A stretch of 64,000 nucleotides of DNA. Source: Oceanitalea stevensii. GTDB taxonomy: Bacteria > Actinomycetota > Actinomycetes > Actinomycetales > Actinomycetaceae. Each line of letters opens with the position of its first letter. Position 1 is the first letter of the stretch. The stretch spans positions 208,334 to 272,333 of the forward strand of contig NZ_JACSPO010000001.1 of the NCBI RefSeq assembly GCF_014837105.1, in the 5' to 3' direction. A program made the position numbers and the translations under genes. Shown here piece after piece: positions 7,901 through 16,236 of this stretch. The notes under the pieces were generated by a model. The model did no database searches. It had not been told where the DNA came from and saw only the letters and a list, made by a program, of their open reading frames with translations.

Positions 7901-10642
7901 CTAGGAGTCGCCGCCCGCGGTGCCGGACTCACCGGCGTTGACGTCGGACAGGCGGTAGCGCTCGGCCGCCTGACGCGGGATGTCGGCGTCGATCGTGCCC
8001 TGGGCCGCGAGGGCCTGCAGCGCCTTGACCACCATGGAGTGGGAGTCGATGAGGAACTGGCGGCGGGCTGCCGGGCGGGTGTCGGAGTAGCCGAAGCCGT
8101 CCGCGCCGAGGACGTGGTAGTCGCCCGGCACCCACTGGCGGATCATGTCCGGGACCATGTGGTCCCAGTCGCTCGAGGCGATGTACGGGCCGCCGGCGTC
8201 ACGCAGCTTGGTCGTGACGTAGGCCTCGCCGTGGTCGCCGCCCGGCTCGAGCAGCCGCTGGCGCTCGACCTGGAGGGCCTGGCGGCGCAGCTCGCCCCAG
8301 CTCGTCACCGACCACACGCCGGCGCGCACGCCCCAGTCCTCGGCGAGGATCTCGCGGGCGTGCATCGCCCACGGGACACCCACGCCGGACGCCATGAGCT
8401 GGACCCACGGACCGTCACCCTCGGAGGGGACGATCTGGTGGATGCCCTTGAGGATGCCCTCGACGTCGACGTCCTCCGGCTCGGCCGGCTGGACCATCGG
8501 CTCGTTGTACACCGTGAGGTAGTACATGACGTTGGGGTCGCGCGGGTCGTCGGCGCCGTACATGCGCTGCAGGCCGTCGCGGACGATGTGGCGGATCTCG
8601 TAGGCGTAGGCCGGGTCGTAGTTGACGAACGCGGGGTTCGTCTGGGCGAGCACGAGGGAGTGCCCGTCCATGTGCTGCAGGCCCTCACCGGCCAGCGTGG
8701 TCCGCCCGGCGGTGGCGCCGATGACGAAGCCGCGGGCCAGCTGGTCCCCGGCGGCCCAGAAGGCGTCGCCGGTGCGCTGGAAGCCGAACATCGAGTAGAA
8801 GATGTAGACCGGGACGAGCGGCTCGCCGAGGGTGGCGTAGGACGTGCCGACGGTCTGGAAGACCGCGGCCGAGCCCGCCTCGTTGATGCCCATGTGCATG
8901 ATCTGGCCGGTCTCGGACTCCTTGTAGGAGAGCATGAGGTCGGCGTCCACGGCGGTGTAGTTCTGGCCGTGGGTGTTGAAGATCTTCGCGGTCGGGAAGA
9001 TGGCGTCCAGGCCGAAGGTGCGGGCCTCGTCCGGGATGATCGGCACGATGCGGTTGCCGATCTGCTTGTCCTTCATCAGCTCCTTGAGGAGCCGGACGAA
9101 GGCCATGGTCGAGGCGACCTCCTGCTTGCCCGAGCCGCTCTTGAGCACCTCGTAGGGCTTGTCGTCGGGCAGGGGCAGGGTGCCCTTGTCGCCGCGGCGC
9201 TCGGGGACGAAGCCGCCCAGCGCCTTGCGGCGCTCGAGCATGTACTGCAGCGCCGGGTCGTCGTCCTCGGGGCGGTAGTACGGCGCGTTGTACGGGTCCT
9301 CGAGCTGCTCGTCGGGGATCGGGATGCGCAGGGCGTCCCGGAGCATCTTGAGGTCCGTCGTCTTCATCTTCTTCATCTGGTGCGTGGAGTTGCGACCAGC
9401 GAAGCTCGGGCCCAGGCCGTAGCCCTTGACCGTCTGCGCGAGGATGACCGTGGGCTGCCCGGTGTGGTCCATGGCGGCCTTGTAGGCGGCGTAGATCTTG
9501 CGGTAGTCGTGGCCGCCGCGCTTGAGCGCCCAGATCTCGTCGTCCGTCATGTCCTTGACGAGCTCCTTGGTCCGCGGGTCGCGGCCGAAGAAGTGCTCAC
9601 GGACGTAGGCGCCGTCGTTCGCCTTGTAGGTCTGGTAGTCGCCGTCGAGCGTCTGGTTCATGAGGTTGACCAGCGCGCGGTCCTTGTCGGCGTTGAGCAG
9701 GGAGTCCCACTCGCGGCCCCACAGGACCTTGATGACGTTCCAGCCGGCGCCGCGGAAGAAGGCCTCGAGCTCCTGGACGATCTTGCCGTTGCCACGGACC
9801 GGTCCGTCCAGGCGCTGCAGGTTGCAGTTGACGACGAAGGTGAGGTTGTCCAGGCCCTGCTGGGCGGCGAGCTGGAGCATGCCGCGCGACTCGGGCTCGT
9901 CCATCTCGCCGTCGCCGAGGAAGGCCCACACGTGCTGCTGGGAGGTGTCCTTGATCCCGCGCTCGTGGACGTAGCGGTTGGTGAAGGCCTGGTGGATGGC
10001 CTCGGCCGGACCCAGCCCCATGGACACCGTGGGGAACTCCCAGAAGTCCTTCATGAGGCGCGGGTGCGGGTAGGAGGGCAGTCCGCCGCCGGGGTGCGAG
10101 TGCTCCTGGCGGAAGCCGTCGAGGTCGTCCTCGCTCAGGCGGCCCTCGAGGTAGGCGCGGGCGTAGTTGCCCGGCGCGGAGTGGCCCTGGAAGAAGATCT
10201 GGTCGCCGCCGCCGGGGTGGTCCTTGCCGCGGAAGAAGTGGTTGAGGCCCACCTCGTAGAGCGTGGCGATCGAGGCGTAGGAGGAGATGTGGCCTCCGAC
10301 GGCGACGCCGGGACGCTGGGCGCGGGTGACCATGACGGCGGCGTTCCAGCGGATCCAGCCGCGGTACTTGCGCTCGGCGGCCTCGTCGCCCGGGAAGTAC
10401 GGCTCCTCGTGGACGCCGATGGTGTTGACGTAGGGGGTGGTCATCGGGGCCGGCACGGCCACGTTGCGCTGACGCGCGCGACGCAGCAGGTTGAGCAGCA
10501 TGTACCGGGCGCGGGGGCCGCCACGCTCGTCGATGAGCCCGTCGAGGGACTCGAGCCACTCCTGGGTCTCAGCAGTGTCGATGTCCCTGACCTGGCTCAG
10601 CAGACCGTCGATGAGCGGTCCAGATCCGTCCTGTGGACTCAC
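7901..10642 (-). CDS. aceE: Pyruvate dehydrogenase E1 component, homodimeric type
   Basis: Decarboxylates pyruvate with thiamine diphosphate and feeds acetyl groups to the E2 subunit of the pyruvate dehydrogenase complex. The GTG start gives 913 residues, close to the 920-930 of actinobacterial AceE. Visible motifs are [20 protein letters not shown] near the N-terminus and the ThDP-binding [10 protein letters not shown] with the NCNLQRLDG partner. GAGGAC precedes the GTG by six bases; an ATG 34 codons upstream would add Arg-rich sequence unlike the family. It diverges from a DUF3052 gene, a conserved actinobacterial pair. Confidence 0.95.
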   Translation of the reverse strand: MSPQDGSGPLIDGLLSQVRDIDTAETQEWLESLDGLIDERGGPRARYMLLNLLRRARQRNVAVPAPMTTPYVNTIGVHEEPYFPGDEAAERKYRGWIRWNAAVMVTRAQRPGVAVGGHISSYASIATLYEVGLNHFFRGKDHPGGGDQIFFQGHSAPGNYARAYLEGRLSEDDLDGFRQEHSHPGGGLPSYPHPRLMKDFWEFPTVSMGLGPAEAIHQAFTNRYVHERGIKDTSQQHVWAFLGDGEMDEPESRGMLQLAAQQGLDNLTFVVNCNLQRLDGPVRGNGKIVQELEAFFRGAGWNVIKVLWGREWDSLLNADKDRALVNLMNQTLDGDYQTYKANDGAYVREHFFGRDPRTKELVKDMTDDEIWALKRGGHDYRKIYAAYKAAMDHTGQPTVILAQTVKGYGLGPSFAGRNSTHQMKKMKTTDLKMLRDALRIPIPDEQLEDPYNAPYYRPEDDDPALQYMLERRKALGGFVPERRGDKGTLPLPDDKPYEVLKSGSGKQEVASTMAFVRLLKELMKDKQIGNRIVPIIPDEARTFGLDAIFPTAKIFNTHGQNYTAVDADLMLSYKESETGQIMHMGINEAGSAAVFQTVGTSYATLGEPLVPVYIFYSMFGFQRTGDAFWAAGDQLARGFVIGATAGRTTLAGEGLQHMDGHSLVLAQTNPAFVNYDPAYAYEIRHIVRDGLQRMYGADDPRDPNVMYYLTVYNEPMVQPAEPEDVDVEGILKGIHQIVPSEGDGPWVQLMASGVGVPWAMHAREILAEDWGVRAGVWSVTSWGELRRQALQVERQRLLEPGGDHGEAYVTTKLRDAGGPYIASSDWDHMVPDMIRQWVPGDYHVLGADGFGYSDTRPAARRQFLIDSHSMVVKALQALAAQGTIDADIPRQAAERYRLSDVNAGESGTAGGDS

Positions 10643-10909
10643 ACGTCCTCTTTCCCTCAGGCGTCGGCGCGCCGACGCGCGTGGCTGGTGCTCGGTATCA
10701 ACCAGACTAGGCCCATTCTGGCGCCCGGTGGCAGTCGAAACCATTGCCTGGGGCGTGCACTGCTATGACCTTCGCAACAGGCGCTGACGCGACGCGGGGC
10801 GGTTCGTCTGGGATTGGGAACGTCGCGGCAGTAGCGTTGTGCCCGTCCCCACGTCCGGTGGGGTGGATCGGCGCGATCGAGCGCCACCGAGATGAGAGTG
10901 GGAGTACAC

Positions 10910-11332
10910 GTGGCAGCGACCGCTGGCCCTGATGCCGGCAGCCGGTTCGGCTTCAACCCCGGGCAGGAGATTCAGGAGTTCGGGTACGACACCGACGTCG
11001 ACGAGGCGGTCCGCTCGGCCGTCTCGGACGTCACGGGGACGGACCTCGTGGACGAGGAGTACTCCGACGTCGTCGACGGCGCCATCATCTGGTGGCGCGA
11101 GGACGACGGTGACGAGAGCGACCTCACCGACCTCCTCGTCGACGCCCTCGACAACCTGGACGACGCCGGGACGATCGTCGTCCTCACCCCCAAGCCGGGC
11201 CGTGGTGGCCACGTCGGGCCCGCCGTCGTGGAGGACGCCGCACGCACGGCCGGCCTCCAGCCGACCGGTTCCGTCGGCGCCGGGGCCGACTGGAACGGGC
11301 TGCGTCTGCTCGCCCGTGGTCGCGGTCGCTGA
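10910..11332 (+). CDS. DUF3052 family protein
   Basis: A 140-residue acidic protein of the DUF3052 family, usually found divergent from aceE in actinobacteria, as here. It has the family segments SRFGFNPGQEIQEFGYDTD and VVDGAIIWWREDDGDE. I chose GTG at 10910, preceded by GGGAG, because family members begin shortly before the RFGF segment; an ATG at 10892 is an alternative. The function is not established. A second DUF3052-like gene lies at 18700. Confidence 0.8.
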   Translation: MAATAGPDAGSRFGFNPGQEIQEFGYDTDVDEAVRSAVSDVTGTDLVDEEYSDVVDGAIIWWREDDGDESDLTDLLVDALDNLDDAGTIVVLTPKPGRGGHVGPAVVEDAARTAGLQPTGSVGAGADWNGLRLLARGRGR

Positions 11333-11762
11333 CCGGGCGCCAGTCCTCGAGCTGCCCGACACGCACGGCACGCCCGTGCGTGTCGGCGGTGTGCGCCCGC
11401 GACCCCAGCTCGTCGTCTTCCTCCCCTTCGCGTTCTCGCGGGTGTGCGGCGGTGAGCTGCGCGCGCTCGTCGAGGAGCCGGTCGGCGGCGCGGACGTCGT
11501 CGCCGTCACCTGCGACCCCGTCTTCACCCTGCGCGCGTGGGGGGAGCAGGAGGGCGTGACCTTCCCGCTGCTGTCGGACTTCTGGCCGCACGGGCAGGCC
11601 GCGCGCGCCTTCGGCGTGCTCGACGACGCGTCCGGCGCCCCGCAGCGGGCCACCTTCCTCCTCGACGACGACGGTGCCGTGGCCTGGTCCGTGCGCTCGC
11701 CCGCCGGGGTGGCGCGGTCCGTCGCCGACTACCGCGCCGCCGTCGCCGCGCTCGCGGGGTAG
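11316..11762 (+). CDS. AhpE-like 1-Cys peroxiredoxin
   Basis: Reduces hydroperoxides through a peroxidatic cysteine, here Cys44 in LPFAFSRVCGGEL, matching the AhpE pattern of an aromatic-rich strand followed by C-x-x-E-L. There are 148 residues with the thioredoxin fold order expected. A second cysteine in AVTCDP sits in the core rather than in a resolving position. The GTG start overlaps the end of the DUF3052 gene by 17 bases, so the two are likely co-transcribed. Confidence 0.85.
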   Translation: MVAVADRAPVLELPDTHGTPVRVGGVRPRPQLVVFLPFAFSRVCGGELRALVEEPVGGADVVAVTCDPVFTLRAWGEQEGVTFPLLSDFWPHGQAARAFGVLDDASGAPQRATFLLDDDGAVAWSVRSPAGVARSVADYRAAVAALAG

Positions 11763-11765
11763 CGC

Positions 11766-12026
11766 GCTCGCCGACAGTCGGATCCCGCCCACCGCCGTCG
11801 GCGACCGGGCGGGCAGCACGCTCGCCGACAGCCGGATCCGGCCCACCGCCGTCGCCGCGCACCCGGGGCAGCACGCTCGCCGACAGCCGGATCCGGCCCA
11901 CCGCCGTCGGCGCGCACCCGGGGCAGCACGCTCGCCGACGGCCGGGTCCCGCCCACCGCCGTCGGCGCGCACCCGGGGCAGCACGCTCGCCGACGGCCGG
12001 GTCCCGCCCGCCGCCGTCGGTGACAG
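11766..12026. repeat. Five tandem copies of a 55-bp palindromic unit
   Basis: Units begin at 11766, 11820, 11875, 11930 and 11985. Each carries CGCCGAC near its start and GTCGGCG about 30 bases later, with an inner palindrome such as GCCGGATCCGGC in the second and third copies, so every unit can fold into a hairpin. Copies differ at few positions. There are no unique spacers, which rules out a CRISPR array. It occupies nearly the whole gap between two plus-strand genes. Confidence 0.85.
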
Positions 12027-12028
12027 GG

Positions 12029-12034
12029 CATGAT
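12029..12034 (+). promoter_or_regulatory. Leaderless -10-like element for the gene at 12041
   Basis: CATGAT ends six bases before the ATG, directly after the last tandem repeat. No Shine-Dalgarno is present. Confidence 0.45.
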
Positions 12035-12040
12035 GCCGAC

Positions 12041-12493
12041 ATGGCACACCAGCGGGTCAGGCAGCTACGGGTCGTCGTCGAGGCGGAGGACTACGACGAG
12101 GCGGTCCGGTTCTTCCGGGACGTCCTCGGCATGGACGAGCAGGCGGCGTACGCCGAGGGCGAGGACGACCGCGTCGCCATCCTCGACGCCGGCCGGGCGA
12201 CGCTCGAGATCGCCTCGCCCGCACACAAGCGGGAGATCGACCGCGTCGAGGGCGTGACGGAACCCAGCCCGGGAATCCGCCTCGCCTTCGAGGTGGACGA
12301 CTCACCGGCCGCGACGGCCGAGCTCTCCGCGGCCGGCGGACGGGTGGTGGCCGAGCCGGTGATGACGCCGTGGCGGTCGGTGAACTCCCGCCTGGAGGCA
12401 CCGGCCGGGCTGCAGATCACCCTCTTCCAGGAGACCGAGACGCTGGAGGAGCGCAGCGCGCGCGAGGGCTTCGGCACGGACGAGCGGCCCTGA
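12041..12493 (+). CDS. VOC (glyoxalase-fold) protein
   Basis: A 150-residue protein of the vicinal-oxygen-chelate superfamily. The paired beta-alpha-beta-beta-beta modules are visible: an N-terminal half with EAVRFFRDVLGM, and a C-terminal half ending in SVNSRLEAPAGLQITLFQE. Its substrate cannot be predicted; such proteins include glyoxalases, dioxygenases and antibiotic-binding proteins. Start supported by a leaderless-type hexamer six bases ahead. Confidence 0.85.
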   Translation: MAHQRVRQLRVVVEAEDYDEAVRFFRDVLGMDEQAAYAEGEDDRVAILDAGRATLEIASPAHKREIDRVEGVTEPSPGIRLAFEVDDSPAATAELSAAGGRVVAEPVMTPWRSVNSRLEAPAGLQITLFQETETLEERSAREGFGTDERP

Positions 12494-12529
12494 CCAGTAC
12501 GCTTGCCCACGCAGCCGCTCGGCTGCGTG

Positions 12530-12603
12530 GGGCCTGTAGCTCAGTTGGTCAGAGCGCCGCGTTTACACCGCGGAGGTCGTCGGTTCGAGGCCGGCCGGGC
12601 CCA
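12530..12603 (+). tRNA. tRNA-Val (anticodon UAC)
   Basis: A full cloverleaf can be drawn: acceptor GGGCCTG with CGGGCCC, D-arm GCTCAGTTGGTCAGAGC, anticodon stem CCGCG/CGCGG around loop TTTACAC (anticodon TAC at 12564-12566) and T-arm GGTTCGAGGCC. The terminal CCA is not encoded (ACCG follows). The end of the minus-strand membrane-protein gene lies antisense to this tRNA. Confidence 0.95.
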
Positions 12604-13972
12604 CCGTCACGGGGCGAGGCGCCAGCCGGGCCGACACCCGCGCGGTGAGACGCTCCAGGGGCCCCCTCCCGACCAGGAGGGCCCAGACCGTGCACCCGAG
12701 GAGCAGACCGGCGGCGAGGGACCAGAACAGGAGCGGCGGCTGGCTCCATCCGCCGGGCCCCGTCACCGCCCAGATGGCGACGACGTGGGCCGTGTACGCC
12801 GTCAGCGGCATCGTCCCGACCGCGGCGACCGGCAGGAGGACGTACCGCAACGCCTCGCCCGTGAGGAGCAGGAGGCCGACGAGTGCGAGGGCGAGCCCGC
12901 CCGAACCGAGGATCTCCATCGTCCCGCCGGAGTGCGGGCTGCTCGAGAGGAACGCGCTCCGCATGGTCCCGCCGACGTCAGCGGAGGCGACTGCGTCGGC
13001 ATAGGTCGCCCACCCGCTGCCGTCCTCCTCGAAGGCGAGCTCGTCACCTGCGACGTCGGTGTAGTCGTCCTCCGGGTAGCAGGAGAGGTACCCGTCGCCG
13101 TAGTCCTCGCACACCAGGCCGGTGAGGTCCGCCTCGTCACCGGGGACCACCTCGGGCTCGTACCACTCGTCGAGGACAGCCGACTCGCTCCCCGACGAGA
13201 ACCAGCTGCTGTCGTCCCCGTACTGGTCCTCACCCCAGAACCCGCCGACGGTGTAGCCGACCGTGGACAGCACGACCCCTGCCGCCAGGGCGAGGGCGGC
13301 GGTCCTCCTCCGCGTGACGTCGAGCCGGCCGAGGGCGAGCCCGGCAAGCATGAGCGCGGTCCACACGACGATGGAGTAGGTGCCCTCGAGGACGAAGGTG
13401 ATCCCACTCCCGAACGACGACGGTGCGAGGGCCATGAGCCCGCCGACCAGGGCGGGTCCGGCGACGGCCAGGCTCGCGGCCCAGACCAGGACGCTGGACA
13501 CGCGCATGCCGACGAACAGGATCGCGACCGCGTACACGGCTCCGTAGAACGTGAGGATCACCGCGATGCTCGTGCCGAGGAGCTCCAGGACGAGGCCGAC
13601 CACGAAGATCACCAGGCCGCGCGCGACCAGTCGCAGGCGCGCGTGCGCCAGCGCGGCACCGGTCGGGACGCGGGTGCGGCCGGTCATGATCGCGATCGAG
13701 ATGCCCGCCAGCAGGGCGAACAGGATCGAGGAGCGTCCGTTGACGAGCTCCACCCACGTGGAGGGGGCGTCCCAGCGCAGCTCACCCGGGAGGGCCGCGG
13801 TGTGCGCGGCCGCCATCCCGAGCACCGCGATCCCGCGGGCGATGTCGAGGGCCACGACCCTCGGGGCGCGGCCGAAGGTGCGGAGCCTGCCCGCTCGGGG
13901 GTGCGCTGCCGGCGGTGCCAGCGATGTCACGAGCGTGTCGGGTCGAGGGGGCAGGGGAAGGGTCGTCGTCAT
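12563..13972 (-). CDS. Membrane protein, DUF418/HGSNAT-like acyltransferase family
   Basis: A 469-residue polytopic membrane protein. After a 30-residue basic leader comes RVVALDIARGIAVLGMAAAH, typical of the DUF418/heparan-N-acetyltransferase-like families, then about ten hydrophobic segments interrupted by an acidic extracytoplasmic loop of roughly 110 residues (around 245-355) rich in Asp, Glu, Tyr and Ser. The start has AGGA eight bases ahead. The reading frame has no stop before the tRNA gene and ends inside its antisense, giving the tail PAGLEPTTSAV. The acyl donor and substrate are unknown. Confidence 0.8.
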   Translation of the reverse strand: MTTTLPLPPRPDTLVTSLAPPAAHPRAGRLRTFGRAPRVVALDIARGIAVLGMAAAHTAALPGELRWDAPSTWVELVNGRSSILFALLAGISIAIMTGRTRVPTGAALAHARLRLVARGLVIFVVGLVLELLGTSIAVILTFYGAVYAVAILFVGMRVSSVLVWAASLAVAGPALVGGLMALAPSSFGSGITFVLEGTYSIVVWTALMLAGLALGRLDVTRRRTAALALAAGVVLSTVGYTVGGFWGEDQYGDDSSWFSSGSESAVLDEWYEPEVVPGDEADLTGLVCEDYGDGYLSCYPEDDYTDVAGDELAFEEDGSGWATYADAVASADVGGTMRSAFLSSSPHSGGTMEILGSGGLALALVGLLLLTGEALRYVLLPVAAVGTMPLTAYTAHVVAIWAVTGPGGWSQPPLLFWSLAAGLLLGCTVWALLVGRGPLERLTARVSARLAPRPVTVGPAGLEPTTSAV

Positions 13973-14217
13973 GACTGGTTCCTCGGGCTGGAGCAGACAA
14001 GGGGTGGGTCTGCACCGACCTGTGGTCGAGGTCGGGCACGTCCCTGTCACGTGAGTTCCGGATGTTCGGCCGGGCGAACGTGCGCCCGGGCGCGCTCCAC
14101 CGGAACGCGCAGGTCCAGCCGTGGTCACAGACTGCGCACACAGTACTGCCGAGCGGCACGTCGCGGTGCCACTCGAGCGCCCGCCCACGACCACGGCGCG
14201 TCGCCGTCCAGCCGCCG

Positions 14218-15177
14218 TCAGCGCCGACCCGCGTGGGCGTACCTCCCGGCGAGGAGGGCGCACGCCTCGCGCAGCTCGGCGGGGGCGACGTCGTCGACGT
14301 CGGTGTCGAAGCGACCGAGCGAGGCGGCTACTGCGGTCCACGACCACGAGCCGACCGACACCCGGCAGCGGCCGTCGTCCAGCGCGACCACCGTGCCGGC
14401 GCCGATGAAGGGGGCGACCTCCTGCGCCGGGAGGGCGAGGGTGGCCTCCCCGCGGCAGCGCCAGTCGCTGCCGCCGACCGCACCGCGGAAGGTCCCCGTC
14501 AGAAAGGTCGTGACGTCCCCGCCGGGCAGTGGCCGCGGCGTGAAGGGCACGCCCGTCCGCGTCCGTGGACGGAGCCTGTCGAGCCGGTAGGTGCGCCAGT
14601 CCTCCCGGTCGAGGTCCCACGCGACGAGGTACCAGCGCCCCGCGGAGCTCACCACGTGGTGCGGCTCGGCACGGCGCGGGGGCCGGTCGTCGTCGCCCGC
14701 GCCGTAGTCGAAGCGCAGCACCTCGTGGCGGTGGGCGGCGGCGCTGACGGCCACGAGCACGGCCGGGGCGACGGCGGGCGCGCCGGCCGGGCGGCCGAGG
14801 GCGGTGACGTCGACGGCGTCGACCCGGTGGCGCAGGGCTGCCGGCATGAGCTGGCGCACCGTCGCCAGGGCCCGCGACGCGGCGTCGTCGGCGGCGACGC
14901 CGCCTGCCGAGGCGGTGCGCAGCGCGACGGCGAGCGCGACGGCCTGGTCGTCGTCGAAGAGCAGGGGCGGCAGCTCGGAGCCCGCCTCGAGCCGGTACCC
15001 GCCGTCGGGGCCCATGACGGCCGTGACCCTGTAGCCGAGCTCGCGCAGGCGCTCGACGTCGCGGCGCACGGTTCGCGGGCTCACCCCCAGGCGCTCGGCC
15101 AGGTGCTGCCCGGGCCAGTCCCGTCTCGTCTGGAGGAGGGACAGCAGCTGGAGCAGCCGGGACGTCGGCGTCGTCAT
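14218..15177 (-). CDS. WYL-domain transcriptional regulator (YafY/DeoR-like)
   Basis: A 319-residue regulator: N-terminal winged helix (SRLLQLLSLLQTRRDWPGQ, then LAERLGVSPRTVRRDVERL) and a WYL ligand-binding domain with GRWYLVAWDLDREDWRTYRLDR. It is divergent from a PhnB-type VOC gene 102 bases away. In actinobacteria this pairing is common, and the regulator probably controls the VOC gene. Start fixed by TACCGT six bases upstream. Confidence 0.88.
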   Translation of the reverse strand: MTTPTSRLLQLLSLLQTRRDWPGQHLAERLGVSPRTVRRDVERLRELGYRVTAVMGPDGGYRLEAGSELPPLLFDDDQAVALAVALRTASAGGVAADDAASRALATVRQLMPAALRHRVDAVDVTALGRPAGAPAVAPAVLVAVSAAAHRHEVLRFDYGAGDDDRPPRRAEPHHVVSSAGRWYLVAWDLDREDWRTYRLDRLRPRTRTGVPFTPRPLPGGDVTTFLTGTFRGAVGGSDWRCRGEATLALPAQEVAPFIGAGTVVALDDGRCRVSVGSWSWTAVAASLGRFDTDVDDVAPAELREACALLAGRYAHAGRR

Positions 15178-15183
15178 GCCTCC

Positions 15184-15189
15184 ACGGTA
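15184..15189 (-). promoter_or_regulatory. Leaderless -10 element for the WYL regulator
   Basis: TACCGT on the minus strand ends six bases before the ATG at 15177, with no ribosome site. Confidence 0.55.
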
Positions 15190-15279
15190 GGGGAGGCGGA
15201 GGACACGATCTGACCGCTACAGGTGACAGCGTGGGCGACGTCCCCGCAGCGGGGACTCGACACACCAGAAGGAGTCACC

Positions 15280-15705
15280 ATGACCGTCGCCGTCACCCCC
15301 CACCTCAACTTCCGCGGCCAGGCGCGCGAGGCGCTCGAGCACTACCGGACCGTCTTCGGCGGCGAGGTCGTCACCGTCACGCACGCCGACACCGGCCGCC
15401 CCGTCCCGGCGGGGGAGGAGGGCAACATCAGCTGGGGCCAGCTCGTCTCCACGGCCGGCGTGCGCGTCATGGTCTACGACGTCCCGTCCATGGACGCGTG
15501 GGACCCGGGCACCGTCCCGTTCTACGTCTCGGTGCGCGGCACCGACGCCGAGGAGGTCCGCGGCTACTGGGAGGCGCTGGCCGCCGACGCCACCGTCGTC
15601 GTGCCCCTCGCGCCGTCCCCGTGGGCGCCGCTGTACGGCATGCTCACCGACCGCTTCGGGGTCACCTGGGTGCTCGACGTCGAGATGGCGTGGGCGAACA
15701 CCTGA
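15280..15705 (+). CDS. PhnB-type VOC family protein
   Basis: A 141-residue protein of the PhnB/YjdN branch of the vicinal-oxygen-chelate superfamily, recognised by the opening VTPHLNFRGQAREALEHYRTVFGGEV and the end DRFGVTWVLDVEM. GAAGGAG stands eight bases before the ATG. It is transcribed divergently from the WYL regulator that probably controls it. The true substrate is not known; annotations as demethylubiquinone methyltransferase for this branch are historical. Confidence 0.88.
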   Translation: MTVAVTPHLNFRGQAREALEHYRTVFGGEVVTVTHADTGRPVPAGEEGNISWGQLVSTAGVRVMVYDVPSMDAWDPGTVPFYVSVRGTDAEEVRGYWEALAADATVVVPLAPSPWAPLYGMLTDRFGVTWVLDVEMAWANT

Positions 15706-15757
15706 GCGCACGAGCGGGCCGTGGCCACCGCGCGGGGTGGCCTCGGCCCGTCGTCGT

Positions 15758-15916
15758 TCAGCGGCCGAGGAGGCGGGCGAGGAGGCCGCTGTCGGCCTTC
15801 TCGTGGCCCTGGCAGCGCTCGGCGGGCGGCACGTCACGCATGACGTCGTCCACGTGCTCGCCGCAGCCGGCCCAGGTCGTCTTCTGGCAGGTCGTGCAGG
15901 TCACCGGTCGGCACAT
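15758..15916 (-). CDS. Small Cys-rich protein of the CstR operon
   Basis: A 52-residue protein beginning MCRPVTCTTCQKTTWAGCGE, with cysteines 2, 7, 10, 18 and 35 and histidines 21 and 38. The CxxC and CxxH-like spacing suggests zinc or thiol chemistry, but I know no assigned function; similar small proteins occur widely in actinobacteria. AAGGAGA stands ten bases ahead of the ATG. It is the third gene of the minus-strand operon, 27 bases after the CstR-like repressor, so a link to sulfane-sulfur handling is inferred from position. Confidence 0.75.
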   Translation of the reverse strand: MCRPVTCTTCQKTTWAGCGEHVDDVMRDVPPAERCQGHEKADSGLLARLLGR

Positions 15917-15943
15917 CGGGGGTTCTCCTTTGGGTGGTGGTGG

Positions 15944-16219
15944 TCAGGCGAGGGACAGGAAGAGCTTCTCGAGCTCGCCGGTGGTGAGGCCCTCGCGCTC
16001 CTGCGTGCTGTCGGGGTCCACGAGGCACTCCTCCATCGCCGTGGCGACGATGGCGAAGCCGGCGCGGTTGAGCGCGTGGGTGACCGCAGCGAGCTGGGTG
16101 AGGACGTCACGGCAGTCCGACTGGCCGTCGACGGCGGCGATGACGCCGTCGAGCTGGCCGCGCGCACGACGGAGGCGGTTGAGGACACGGCGCCGGGCGG
16201 CGTCGTCGGGGGTCTTCAC
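15944..16219 (-). CDS. cstR: CsoR-family repressor, CstR-like persulfide sensor
   Basis: A 91-residue all-helical repressor of the CsoR/RcnR family. Cysteines 36 (GQSDCRDVL) and 65 (AMEECLVD) keep the 29-residue spacing of the family, but the copper-ligand His expected at position 61 is Ala. That pattern fits CstR, which senses per- and polysulfides through a Cys-Cys link, better than copper-sensing CsoR. The GTG start has GGGAGA ahead. It follows a CoA-disulfide reductase/rhodanese gene by 17 bases, and a CsoR/CstR-type operator heads the operon, implying autoregulation. Confidence 0.8.
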   Translation of the reverse strand: MKTPDDAARRRVLNRLRRARGQLDGVIAAVDGQSDCRDVLTQLAAVTHALNRAGFAIVATAMEECLVDPDSTQEREGLTTGELEKLFLSLA

Positions 16220-16236
16220 GGGTGGTCTCCCTCTGC

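Noticed and set aside
7814..10768. Long plus-strand open frame opposite aceE
   Set aside because: It is antisense to a complete AceE with conserved ThDP motifs; its translation is Val/Ala/Arg-rich shadow sequence typical of very GC-rich DNA.
11766..12026. Possible CRISPR array
   Set aside because: The repeats are in direct tandem with a 54-55-base period and no unique spacers; no cas gene is nearby.
12563..15265. A 900-codon minus-strand fusion of the membrane protein and upstream sequence
   Set aside because: The N-terminal half is antisense shadow of the WYL regulator region; a proper ribosome site and family start occur at 13972.
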